DNA of 36,489 bases from positions 1 to 36,489 of the forward strand of contig JABXIA010000388.1 in assembly GCA_013373325.1 (NCBI GenBank), read 5' to 3'. The translations under genes and the position numbers were made by a program. Positions 1 through 6,618 of the stretch are shown here, one piece after another (the stretch's first letter is position 1; every line of letters starts with the position of its first letter). The stretch comes from Paracoccaceae bacterium (GTDB lineage Bacteria; Pseudomonadota; Alphaproteobacteria; Rhodobacterales; Rhodobacteraceae). Under the pieces are notes generated by a model, which made no database searches, was not told where the DNA came from, and worked only from the letters and a program-made list of their open reading frames with translations.

Positions 1-82
1 ATTACGAGCGCGTTTATGTCCATAGTTCCACGAGGGAACAGAAGTCATATAGTCGGCTTCTTGGCGGATGCAAAGGGGGGAA

Positions 83-200
83 CCGGAATCCTGCGAGGAT
101 TCCGGCCAGTTTTCCGGCGCGGAAAACCGGCGCTTGCGGCAACTGATGCGCACAAAAATCCTCGCAGGATTTTTGGCCGTTTCCCGCGCCGGGAAACGGC
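83..200. repeat. Two copies of an alternating double-hairpin module (REP-like)
   Basis: Four perfect or near-perfect inverted repeats lie in a row. Type A hairpins are at 83-105 (10-bp stem, loop GCG) and 153-175 (10-bp stem, loop CGC), both with the inner stem AATCCT/AGGATT. Type B hairpins are at 105-131 (GTTTTCC/GGAAAAC core with one outer mismatch) and 176-200 (10-bp stem, 5-nt loop GCGCC), both with TTTCC/GGAAA. The order is A-B, 21 nt, A-B. Outer stem bases differ between copies (CCGG/CCGG against CAAA/TTTG) but stay paired. The array starts 5 nt after the stop codon of the small minus-strand gene at 205-456, so it could act as a 3'-end structure for that transcript. No U-tract follows, so it is not a typical terminator. 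Confidence 0.8.
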
Positions 201-204
201 GGCG

Positions 205-456
205 CTACTCAAGCTTCCGGATTGGAGCGCTATTGCAGAATATGATGACCTGCTCGCGGTTCTGCACCGCTTGAAACCCGCGGGCGCGCACTTCCGCCAG
301 AAAAGCCTCCATCCCGGCATAGCGTTCAATATCACGGCGCTTGCGGCGGACCACGCCGCCGTTCTGCACTGCCTTGCAGGCGAAGATATCGCGCATCCAG
401 ATATCCGGGGACAGGGCTGAACCGGGTTTGACCATACCGGAAGTTTCCTGGCTCAT
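205..456 (-). CDS. Small conserved protein of unknown function (83 aa)
   Basis: The predicted protein is basic and rich in Arg, with a core of the form DIWMRDIFACKAVQNGGVVR followed by an F-L-x-E-V-x-x-R-G-F segment and a C-terminal VIFCN-x-x-P-I-R-K-L. I recall short proteins of this pattern in Roseobacter genomes, often carried under an unlikely name (phosphoribosylanthranilate isomerase); at 83 residues it cannot be a TIM barrel, so I give no function. The start was chosen at ATG 456, with AGGTAAGG upstream, because codons further upstream run into the end of the GntR gene. It starts 13 nt after the regulator's stop codon, so the two are probably cotranscribed. The hairpin array follows the stop codon directly. 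Confidence 0.6.
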   Translation of the reverse strand: MSQETSGMVKPGSALSPDIWMRDIFACKAVQNGGVVRRKRRDIERYAGMEAFLAEVRARGFQAVQNREQVIIFCNSAPIRKLE

Positions 457-469
457 GGTTAACAAAACC

Positions 470-1198
470 TTACCTGCCAGACCGGGCGGCAAAGACATCT
501 GAGGCCAGCTTGCGGGTCTCGTCCTCAAGATCCTGCAGGCCCGCAACTGCTGCGCCGCCATCGCCCGCCTCAATGGCATCGGCAATCCGGGTATGAAGCC
601 CGGTGATCACCGCGCGGTCACGGGCGGTGAAGGTAATCATGTTCATCAGGGGCTGCATCGCCTCGACAGCGCCAGCCAGCTGATAGGACAGCACCGGATT
701 ACCGGCCCCGTCCACCAGCGCCCGGTGAAAGGCCACGTCAGAGGCGCAGAAGGCCACATCCGTCAGCCCCGGCTGGCCTTGACGGAAGATCTCCGCCCGC
801 ATGGTCGCCAGCTGGTCAGCGCTGCGGCGTTCCGCCGACAGCGGCGCGCAGGCCCGCTCGAGCGCATAGCGCGCCTCGCAGGCGGTATCAAAGCTCACTT
901 CGTTCATGCTCAAGAGCAGGGTCGAAGTGGTGACCTGCTGTGCATAAGCATCCTCAAAGCTCAACCGGTTCACAAAGGCCCCGCCGGACGCCCCGCGCTG
1001 GGTGCGGATCAGCGATTGCGCCGCCAGCCGTTTCAGCGCCTCGCGCACCGTCGGGCGGGAGACCCGGAAATGATCAGACAGCTCCGCCTCCGACGGCAGC
1101 CGCTCATCCACAATCAAGTCGCCGGAGATGATGGCATCCTTGATCGCCTGGGCTATCTGAACCGACAGATCGGCGGAACTGCTGGGGTCAATCTGCAT
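470..1198 (-). CDS. GntR/FadR-family transcriptional regulator of the DMSP locus
   Basis: This 242-residue protein has an N-terminal winged helix typical of GntR (LPSEAELSDHFRVSRPTVRE around residues 34-53, wing around 60-75) and an all-helical C-terminal FCD ligand domain (about 100-230) with spaced Asp/His residues usual for metal or acid binding. FadR-subfamily regulators bind short palindromes near their own promoter and respond to small carboxylates or acyl-CoA. It is transcribed divergently from dmdA, with about 200 bp between the two starts, and that gap holds two GTCTGAC sites. The inference is that it represses or tunes dmdA-acuI in response to DMSP or a breakdown product such as acrylate. 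The equivalent gene sits at the same place in Ruegeria pomeroyi, as I remember it. The ligand is not visible from sequence. Confidence 0.88.
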   Translation of the reverse strand: MQIDPSSSADLSVQIAQAIKDAIISGDLIVDERLPSEAELSDHFRVSRPTVREALKRLAAQSLIRTQRGASGGAFVNRLSFEDAYAQQVTTSTLLLSMNEVSFDTACEARYALERACAPLSAERRSADQLATMRAEIFRQGQPGLTDVAFCASDVAFHRALVDGAGNPVLSYQLAGAVEAMQPLMNMITFTARDRAVITGLHTRIADAIEAGDGGAAVAGLQDLEDETRKLASDVFAARSGR

Positions 1199-1252
1199 AC
1201 CCGGTGTCCTTGCAAACTGCGGCCCGGACGCGGCCCGGGCAAGAAATCATTT

Positions 1253-1282
1253 GTCTGACATTTAAAAGTCTGACATTTAAAG
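1253..1282. promoter_or_regulatory. Tandem 15-bp repeat, likely GntR operator
   Basis: GTCTGACATTTAAAA (1253-1267) is followed at once by GTCTGACATTTAAAG (1268-1282). Each copy contains the near-palindrome GTC-T-GAC, and the first extends to TGTC-T-GACA. FadR-subfamily GntR regulators commonly bind short TTGT-N-ACAA or GTC-N-GAC type palindromes. The site is AT-rich in a GC-rich gap between the divergent regulator and dmdA. A 15-bp phase would place two dimers about one and a half helical turns apart. The binding assignment is an inference. Confidence 0.6.
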
Positions 1283-1397
1283 CCTAAGGCTTGAGTCGGG
1301 GGAGGGCAATGCCTGGATCCTCTGCACGCAGGCTTTTGCGGCGGTGGCTCTGCTGCACGCAGCCAAGCACCTGAAACGCTCAAACGGAGACTTGAGC

Positions 1398-2492
1398 ATG
1401 GCAAGCATCTTTCCCTCCCGCCGGATCCGGCGCACGCCCTTTTCCCCCGGTGTCGAGGCCGCGGGCGTCAAGGGCTATACGGTTTACAATCACATGCTGC
1501 TGGCAACGGTGTTTGACAGCCTGGAATACGACTGCGCCCACCTGAAGGAGCACGTGCAGGTCTGGGACGTGGCCTGCGAGCGCCAGGTCAGCATCAAGGG
1601 GCCGGACGCGCTGCGGCTGATGAAGCTGATCAGCCCGCGCGACATGGACAAGATGGCAGACGACCAGTGCTATTACGTGCCGACGGTGGATCATCAGGGG
1701 GGCATGCTGAATGACCCGGTGGCGGTCAAGCTGGCCGCGGATCATTACTGGCTGTCGCTGGCAGACGGCGACTTGCTGCAGTTCGCCCTGGGGATCGCCA
1801 TTGCCAAGGGCTTCGATGTGGAGATCACGGAACCTGATGTTTCCCCGCTGGCGGTGCAGGGCCCAAAGGCGGATGAGCTGATGGCCCGCGTCTTTGGCGA
1901 AGCGGTGCGCGATATCCGGTTCTTCCGTTACAAGCGCCTGGACTTCCAGGGTGCTGAACTTGTGGTGGCGCGCTCCGGCTGGTCCAAGCAGGGCGGGTTC
2001 GAGGTCTACGTCGAAGGTTCCGATCTGGGGATGCCCTTGTGGGATGCGCTGTTTGCGGCCGGCGCAGACCTGAACGTGCGGGCAGGCTGCCCCAATGCGA
2101 TCGAGCGCGTTGAAAGCGGACTGCTGAGCTATGGCAACGACATGACCCGCGAAAACACGCCGTATGAATGCGGGCTGGGCAAGTTCTGCAACTCGCCGGA
2201 GGAATATATCGGCAAGGCCGCACTGGCAGAGCAGGCGGCCAATGGCCCCGCCCGCCAGATCCGGCCGCTGGTGATCGACGGAGAGATCCCGCCTTGCCTG
2301 GACGCCTGGCCGCTTTTTGCGGATGGGCGCCGGGTTGGAGAGGTCGGCTCGGCCATTTTCTCGCCTGAATTTCAGGTGAACGCCGCGATAGGCATGGTGG
2401 ACCGGTCTCATTGGGCGCCGGGCACTGCGTTGGAAGTTGAGACCCCGGCAGGCATGCGGCCTGCCACAGTGCAGGAGAAATTCTGGCGCTGA
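1398..2492 (+). CDS. dmdA: Dimethylsulfoniopropionate demethylase DmdA
   Basis: This 364-residue protein belongs to the GcvT/aminomethyltransferase family. The N-terminus (MASIFPSRRIRRTPFSPGVE) and the segments YTVYNHMLL, CYYVPTVD, MLNDPVAVKLA, VSPLAVQGPKAD, RSGWSKQGGFEVYVEG and GLLSYGNDMTRENTPYECGLG match my memory of Roseobacter DmdA, and the length equals that of R. pomeroyi DmdA. The enzyme moves a methyl group from DMSP to tetrahydrofolate, giving 3-methylmercaptopropionate and 5-methyl-THF in the cytoplasm. The start was set at ATG 1398, preceded by GGAGA; a longer frame from 1344 lacks a ribosome site and the family N-terminus. acuI follows. The main alternative is a non-DMSP GcvT paralogue, but the acuI neighbour argues against that. 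Confidence 0.9.
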   Translation: MASIFPSRRIRRTPFSPGVEAAGVKGYTVYNHMLLATVFDSLEYDCAHLKEHVQVWDVACERQVSIKGPDALRLMKLISPRDMDKMADDQCYYVPTVDHQGGMLNDPVAVKLAADHYWLSLADGDLLQFALGIAIAKGFDVEITEPDVSPLAVQGPKADELMARVFGEAVRDIRFFRYKRLDFQGAELVVARSGWSKQGGFEVYVEGSDLGMPLWDALFAAGADLNVRAGCPNAIERVESGLLSYGNDMTRENTPYECGLGKFCNSPEEYIGKAALAEQAANGPARQIRPLVIDGEIPPCLDAWPLFADGRRVGEVGSAIFSPEFQVNAAIGMVDRSHWAPGTALEVETPAGMRPATVQEKFWR

Positions 2493-2502
2493 CGCAAAAA
2501 CG

Positions 2503-2545
2503 CCGGGGGCGCTGCCCCCGCCGCGGCAGGCCGCGGCGCCCCCGG
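2503..2545 (+). other. GC-rich competing hairpins between dmdA and acuI
   Basis: Ten bases at 2503-2512 (CCGGGGGCGC) are exactly complementary to 2536-2545 (GCGCCCCCGG), enclosing a second hairpin CCGCGG-CAGG-CCGCGG at 2521-2536. The same left arm can instead form a local hairpin GGGGGC-GCT-GCCCCC at 2505-2519. No T-run follows, so full termination is not expected. It could slow RNA polymerase, stabilise the dmdA message or reduce read-through to acuI. Confidence 0.55.
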
Positions 2546-2603
2546 GATAACTCGGGCCAGGTGAACACGGGATCTGGTTCGCGGTACAGGAAAGGATGGC
2601 ACG

Positions 2604-3596
2604 ATGTTCAATGCACTGGTGGTGAACAAGGACGAAGGCAGCGGCAAGACCTCGGCCGCGGTGGAGCAGATCAGCCTGGATCAGCTGCCAGAGGGCGAGG
2701 TGACGGTGGCCGTGGAATACTCCACGGTGAACTACAAGGACGGGCTGTGCATCGGGCCGGGCGGCGGGCTGGTGCGCAAGTATCCGCATGTGCCGGGCAT
2801 CGACTTTGCCGGCACTGTCGAGGCGTCGTCAGATGACCGCTACAAGCCGGGCGACAAGGTTGTGCTGACCGGCTGGCGCGTGGGGGAGGCCCATTGGGGA
2901 GGCTACAGCCAGAAAGCCAATGTGCGCGCCGACTGGCTGGTGCCGCTGCCCGAGGGACTGGACAGCCGCCGGGCGATGGCCGTCGGTACGGCGGGATTCA
3001 CCGCGATGCTGGCAGTGATGGCGCTGGAGGATCACGGGCTTGACCCCGGACACGGGCCGGTGCTGGTCACCGGCGCTGCGGGCGGTGTCGGCTCAGTCGC
3101 CACCGCGATCCTGGCCAACCTAGGCTATGAAGTTGCCGGTGTTACCGGACGCCCGGAAACCGCGGACTACCTGAAATCGCTGGGCGCAACCCAGATCGTT
3201 GCGCGGGAGGAGATCAACGAGACCACCAAGCGCCCGCTGGAAAGCGAATCCTGGGCAGGTTGCGTGGATGCTGTTGGCGGCGCCATGCTGGCCCGCGTGC
3301 TGGGGCAGATGAAATACGGCGCCTCGGTGGCTGCGGTCGGCCTGGCAGGCGGAGCGGCGCTGCCGGCCACCGTCATTCCCTTCCTGCTGCGGGGGGTGAA
3401 CCTCTTGGGCATCGACTCGGTCATGCAGCCCTATGAAAACCGCGTCCGGGCCTGGCATCGGATCGCCAGTGATCTGCCGATGGACAAGCTCGAGGCGATG
3501 ATCCAGCCCGCGGCACTCAGCGATTTGCCGCAATTGGGCGCGGACATCCTCAAGGGGCAGGTCAAGGGCCGGGTGGTGGTGGACGTGAACGCCTAA
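2604..3596 (+). CDS. acuI: Acryloyl-CoA reductase (NADPH) AcuI
   Basis: This 330-residue medium-chain dehydrogenase/reductase of the YhdH/AcuI type has an N-terminal GroES-like fold (YSTVNYKDGL, PHVPGIDFAGTV) and a Rossmann segment near residues 153-180 (VLVTGAAGGVGS). It lacks the zinc-ligand pattern of alcohol dehydrogenases, as expected for the subfamily. AcuI reduces the toxic acryloyl-CoA, formed during DMSP cleavage or demethylation-linked metabolism, to propionyl-CoA. Its length and its position right after dmdA match the Roseobacter arrangement. The start ATG follows an AGGAAAGGA ribosome site. It is 111 nt downstream of dmdA and is closed by the terminator at 3627-3652. Probably one transcription unit with dmdA. 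Confidence 0.9.
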   Translation: MFNALVVNKDEGSGKTSAAVEQISLDQLPEGEVTVAVEYSTVNYKDGLCIGPGGGLVRKYPHVPGIDFAGTVEASSDDRYKPGDKVVLTGWRVGEAHWGGYSQKANVRADWLVPLPEGLDSRRAMAVGTAGFTAMLAVMALEDHGLDPGHGPVLVTGAAGGVGSVATAILANLGYEVAGVTGRPETADYLKSLGATQIVAREEINETTKRPLESESWAGCVDAVGGAMLARVLGQMKYGASVAAVGLAGGAALPATVIPFLLRGVNLLGIDSVMQPYENRVRAWHRIASDLPMDKLEAMIQPAALSDLPQLGADILKGQVKGRVVVDVNA

Positions 3597-3626
3597 ATCC
3601 TTATAATGACTTGTATCTGTCGGAAT

Positions 3627-3652
3627 ACGCGCGGCGATGCCCGCGCGTTTTT
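3627..3652 (+). terminator. Rho-independent terminator after acuI
   Basis: The stem ACGCGCGG (3627-3634) pairs with CCGCGCGT (3641-3648) around a 6-nt loop and is followed by five T residues. It lies 30 nt after the acuI stop and separates dmdA-acuI from the usp-BCCT pair. Confidence 0.8.
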
Positions 3653-3788
3653 CGTTCAGGGTGCGGCATCGCCGCGGCCCGAAGGGTGAGCACTCCCGCG
3701 ATTGTGCGGCTTCGATCCGTGTTTCGCCCGGCACGTTCCCGGCCCCAGTGCCGGAAACGCGCGACATTTGAAGCAAAGGAGGGAGACC

Positions 3789-4208
3789 GTGTTTTCAAAA
3801 ATCATGGTGCCCGTTGATCTGGCCCACGCCGCCCGCCTGGACAGGGCGCTGCAAATGGCATCAGATCTCGCGCATCTTTATAAGGCCGAAGTGGTCTTTG
3901 TGGGGGTCACTACGTCCCAGCCCAGTTCCATGGCGCATAATCCGCAGGAGTTCGCAGCCAAGCTGAACAGTTTTGCAGCGGAACAGGCGGACAAGCGCCG
4001 GATTACTGCTTCGGGCCACGCCGTTGTCAGCCACGACCCGGCGGTGGACATGGAAGACGCACTGCTCAAAGCCTGCAGCGACATAGGCGCGGAACTGATC
4101 GTTATGGCCAGCCATGTACCCAGTGTCAGCGACTACCTGTTCCATGCCCATGGCGGCCGGGTTGCGGAGAAGGCACCTGTGTCGGTGCTGGTCGTGCGCG
4201 AAAGCTGA
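3789..4208 (+). CDS. Universal stress protein (UspA-type domain)
   Basis: This 139-residue single-domain Usp starts FSKIMVPVDLAHAARLDRAL and ends with the typical GGRVAEKAPVSVLVVRES strand, including IVMASHVPS before it. The classical ATP-binding G-x2-G-x9-G-S/T element is only partly present (AHGGRVAEKAPVSVLVV), so ATP binding is uncertain. The start was set at GTG 3789, which has a near-perfect AAAGGAGGGAG ribosome site; codons upstream of it do not read like a Usp. It lies 69 nt before the BCCT transporter gene. Roseobacters often encode a Usp beside a solute transporter, so it may modulate that transporter; this is inference. Confidence 0.85.
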   Translation: MFSKIMVPVDLAHAARLDRALQMASDLAHLYKAEVVFVGVTTSQPSSMAHNPQEFAAKLNSFAAEQADKRRITASGHAVVSHDPAVDMEDALLKACSDIGAELIVMASHVPSVSDYLFHAHGGRVAEKAPVSVLVVRES

Positions 4209-4277
4209 ACTGCCAGGGGCCGCCGGCAGGGTCAGCCCCGGCTAATAGGACCAAAGATTACAGGGAAGGAGGCCAAT

Positions 4278-5918
4278 ATGGCTGACGAATCCACAAATCA
4301 GGGTATCCCTGCGCCCGAGGGCGAAGCGGATATCATCGACACCGAATACGAGATCGGTCAGGACAATATCGAAACCCAGATCGGCCCGTTCGGGGTCGAC
4401 ATTCACAACCCGGTGTTCCTGGTCTCGGGCCTGGTCATCGTGGCCTTCGTGTTTTATGCGCTGGCTTTGCCGGAACAGGCCGGGACGTTTTTCAACTGGC
4501 TGCGCCCCGCCGTCACCAGCAGTTTCGACTGGTTCTTCTTCGGCGCCGCAGACCTGTTCGTTCTGTTCTGCCTGTTTCTGATCGTGTCCCCCTGGGGCAA
4601 GGTGCGCCTGGGCGGAAATGAGGCAACGCCGGATTACAATTATCTGGGATGGTTTGCGATGCTGTTTGCCGCGGGCATGGGCATCGGCCTGATGTTCTAT
4701 GGCGTCAGCGAACCGATGAGCCATTTCTCCACCGCCTTTGGCGGCACCGCGGTGCCCGAGGGCGGCGGCGCCCGGACCGATTGGGCACCGCTGGGGGCTG
4801 CCGCAGGCGATGAGGCCGAGGCTGTGCGACTGGGCATGGCGGCGACGATTTTCCACTGGGGGCTTCACCCCTGGGCCATTTACGCCATCGTGGCGTTGGC
4901 TTTGGCGCTGTTCACCTACAACAAGGGTCTGCCGCTCACCATCCGCTCTGCCTTCTACCCGATCTTCGGCGAACGCGTTTGGGGCTGGACCGGCCACGTC
5001 ATCGACATTCTGGCGGTCTTTGCCACGCTGTTCGGCCTCGCAACCTCGCTTGGTTTCGGCGCGACCCAGGCCAACGCAGGCCTGAATGAGCTGTTTGGCG
5101 TGCCGACCGGTGCCGCAACCGAAGTCATCCTGATTTCCGCGATTACGGCCGTTGCACTGATCTCGGTCCTGCGCGGTCTCGACGGCGGCGTGAAGGTGCT
5201 GTCGGAGATCAACATGGGGCTGGCCTTCCTGTTGCTGGTGTTCGTGCTGCTGGTTGGTCCGACCGCGGCCATCCTGACAGGGTTTGCCGCCAGCCTGATG
5301 GCTTATGTCGAGTATCTGCCGGCACTGTCGAACCCGATCGGGCGCGAGGACGTGAATTTCAGCCAGGGCTGGACCGCCTTCTACTGGGCCTGGTGGATCA
5401 GCTGGTCGCCGTTTGTGGGCATGTTCATCGCCCGCGTCAGCCGCGGCCGCACAGTGCGCGAGTTTGTGATCTGCGTGCTGCTGATTCCCAGCCTCGTCTG
5501 TGTCCTGTGGATGAGCGTTTTCGGCGGCACCGCCATTCACCAGGTGCTTTCTGACGGCTTCACCGGTGCACAGGACGCGGCGCTTGAACTCAAGCTGTTC
5601 AAGATGCTGGGAGAGTTGCCGCTGGCCGGGATCACTTCCTTTGTCGGGATCATTCTGGTGGTGGTGTTCTTCGTGACCTCTTCCGACTCCGGATCGCTGG
5701 TGATCGATACCATCACTGCAGGCGGCAAGGTCGACGCGCCGGTGCCGCAGCGGGTGTTCTGGTGCATCTTCGAGGGTGCCGTTGCCATCGTGCTGCTGCT
5801 CGGCGGCGGGCTTGGCGCGCTGCAGGCGATGGTGATCTCAACCGGCCTTCCGTTCACAGTGGTGCTGCTGCTGATGTGCTGGGCCATCTTCCGGGGGCTC
5901 CAGACGGAAGCGCGCTGA
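4278..5918 (+). CDS. BCCT-family transporter, probable DMSP/betaine importer
   Basis: This 546-residue membrane protein has about 12 hydrophobic segments and the BCCT signatures: GMGIGLMFYGVSEP, HWGLHPWAIYAIVALALALF, the substrate-site helix WAWWISWSPFVGMFIARVSRGRT, and VFFVTSSDSGSLVIDTITAGG. The family imports quaternary or tertiary-sulfonium compounds (choline, carnitine, glycine betaine, DMSP) by Na+ or H+ coupling. The WWISWSPF Trp box supplies the cation-pi cage. The start ATG follows GAAGGAGG. The N-terminus is acidic and hydrophilic (about 55 residues). Position next to dmdA-acuI suggests DMSP uptake, but glycine betaine or choline cannot be excluded from sequence. Confidence 0.9.
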   Translation: MADESTNQGIPAPEGEADIIDTEYEIGQDNIETQIGPFGVDIHNPVFLVSGLVIVAFVFYALALPEQAGTFFNWLRPAVTSSFDWFFFGAADLFVLFCLFLIVSPWGKVRLGGNEATPDYNYLGWFAMLFAAGMGIGLMFYGVSEPMSHFSTAFGGTAVPEGGGARTDWAPLGAAAGDEAEAVRLGMAATIFHWGLHPWAIYAIVALALALFTYNKGLPLTIRSAFYPIFGERVWGWTGHVIDILAVFATLFGLATSLGFGATQANAGLNELFGVPTGAATEVILISAITAVALISVLRGLDGGVKVLSEINMGLAFLLLVFVLLVGPTAAILTGFAASLMAYVEYLPALSNPIGREDVNFSQGWTAFYWAWWISWSPFVGMFIARVSRGRTVREFVICVLLIPSLVCVLWMSVFGGTAIHQVLSDGFTGAQDAALELKLFKMLGELPLAGITSFVGIILVVVFFVTSSDSGSLVIDTITAGGKVDAPVPQRVFWCIFEGAVAIVLLLGGGLGALQAMVISTGLPFTVVLLLMCWAIFRGLQTEAR

Positions 5919-5942
5919 AGCATCCGGCCTGTAAAAACCGAA

Positions 5943-5975
5943 CGCCCCGGCACAGTTGCCGGGGCGTATTTCATT
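5943..5975 (+). terminator. Terminator after the BCCT gene
   Basis: CGCCCCGGCA (5943-5952) pairs perfectly with TGCCGGGGCG (5957-5966) around the loop CAGT, followed by the T-rich stretch TATTTCATTTT. It sits between convergent genes, and its T-rich end abuts the stop codon of the minus-strand VOC gene. Confidence 0.85.
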
Positions 5976-5976
5976 T

Positions 5977-6357
5977 TCAGCTGTTGTACTTGAAAAAACC
6001 CAGCGAATTGCCATCGGGATCGGTGGCATAGAAGAACCGCCCGGGCGGGATCTCGATAGTTTCAGAGACCACCTTGCCGCCTGCGTCCGTGACCCGCTCC
6101 ATCACGTCCGCCAGCTCGCCCTCGGCAGTCAGATGCAGGGTCGGGCCGCGGCCATCGCCTGCAGGTTTGCCGGGGTAAAGATGCAGGGCAACACCGCTTG
6201 CCTCATCAGCAGGCTTGAACATCGCAATCGGATTGGGTCCGCTGCTGTCGATGCTCAGACCAGCGCCGGTTACCTTGCTGTAGAACGTGACCGCTGCGTC
6301 CAGATCGCTGACGGGCAGTTCGCCCCAGACCAGAAAATCTTTGGGGGTAAAGGTCAT
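5977..6357 (-). CDS. VOC-superfamily (glyoxalase/bleomycin-resistance-like) protein
   Basis: This 126-residue protein has a single VOC fold made of two beta-alpha-beta-beta-beta repeats: FLVWGELPVSDLDAAVTFYS at the start and GRFFYATDPDGNSLGFFKYN at the end. VOC proteins bind a metal and act as isomerases, dioxygenases or antibiotic binders; a single-domain member like this acts as a dimer. It has the ending DPDGNSLGFF that many uncharacterised members share, so no substrate can be named. The start ATG 6357 has an excellent AAGGAGGA site. It stands alone, convergent with the BCCT gene and divergent from the aminotransferase. Confidence 0.85.
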   Translation of the reverse strand: MTFTPKDFLVWGELPVSDLDAAVTFYSKVTGAGLSIDSSGPNPIAMFKPADEASGVALHLYPGKPAGDGRGPTLHLTAEGELADVMERVTDAGGKVVSETIEIPPGRFFYATDPDGNSLGFFKYNS

Positions 6358-6618
6358 AACGTATCCTCCTTGATATGATGCCGCCAGATTGCCATGCCCT
6401 CCTGACAGTTTCCGGCATCAGCCATCCCGCTTGACCAGACCGCTGCCGGTACGTTACGACCCTTGCGTCCTGTCAGGTCTTTTGCGCCTTGCAGGGCTGC
6501 CTGCGATCCCTCAATCCTTGTGCGGGAGCGCGGCTCGGCTGGAAGACCTGCCATGTTCGGGGTGATCCCTGGCATGTGCCGGTCGCCCCCTGAACCGCAG
6601 CGATTGAGGAGACACGCG

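Noticed and set aside
16-420. 134-aa plus-strand ORF over the hairpin array
   Set aside because: It runs antisense to the small minus-strand gene, crosses four hairpins and has no recognisable domain or ribosome site.
459-473. Near CtrA site TTAA-N7-TTAC
   Set aside because: The second half is TTAC, one base off, and it lies within the GntR/small-gene junction rather than before a promoter.
6563-6568. TGATCC as a possible sigma-E -35 element before the aminotransferase gene
   Set aside because: No acceptable -10 element occurs at the right spacing; the next 25 bases are GC-rich.
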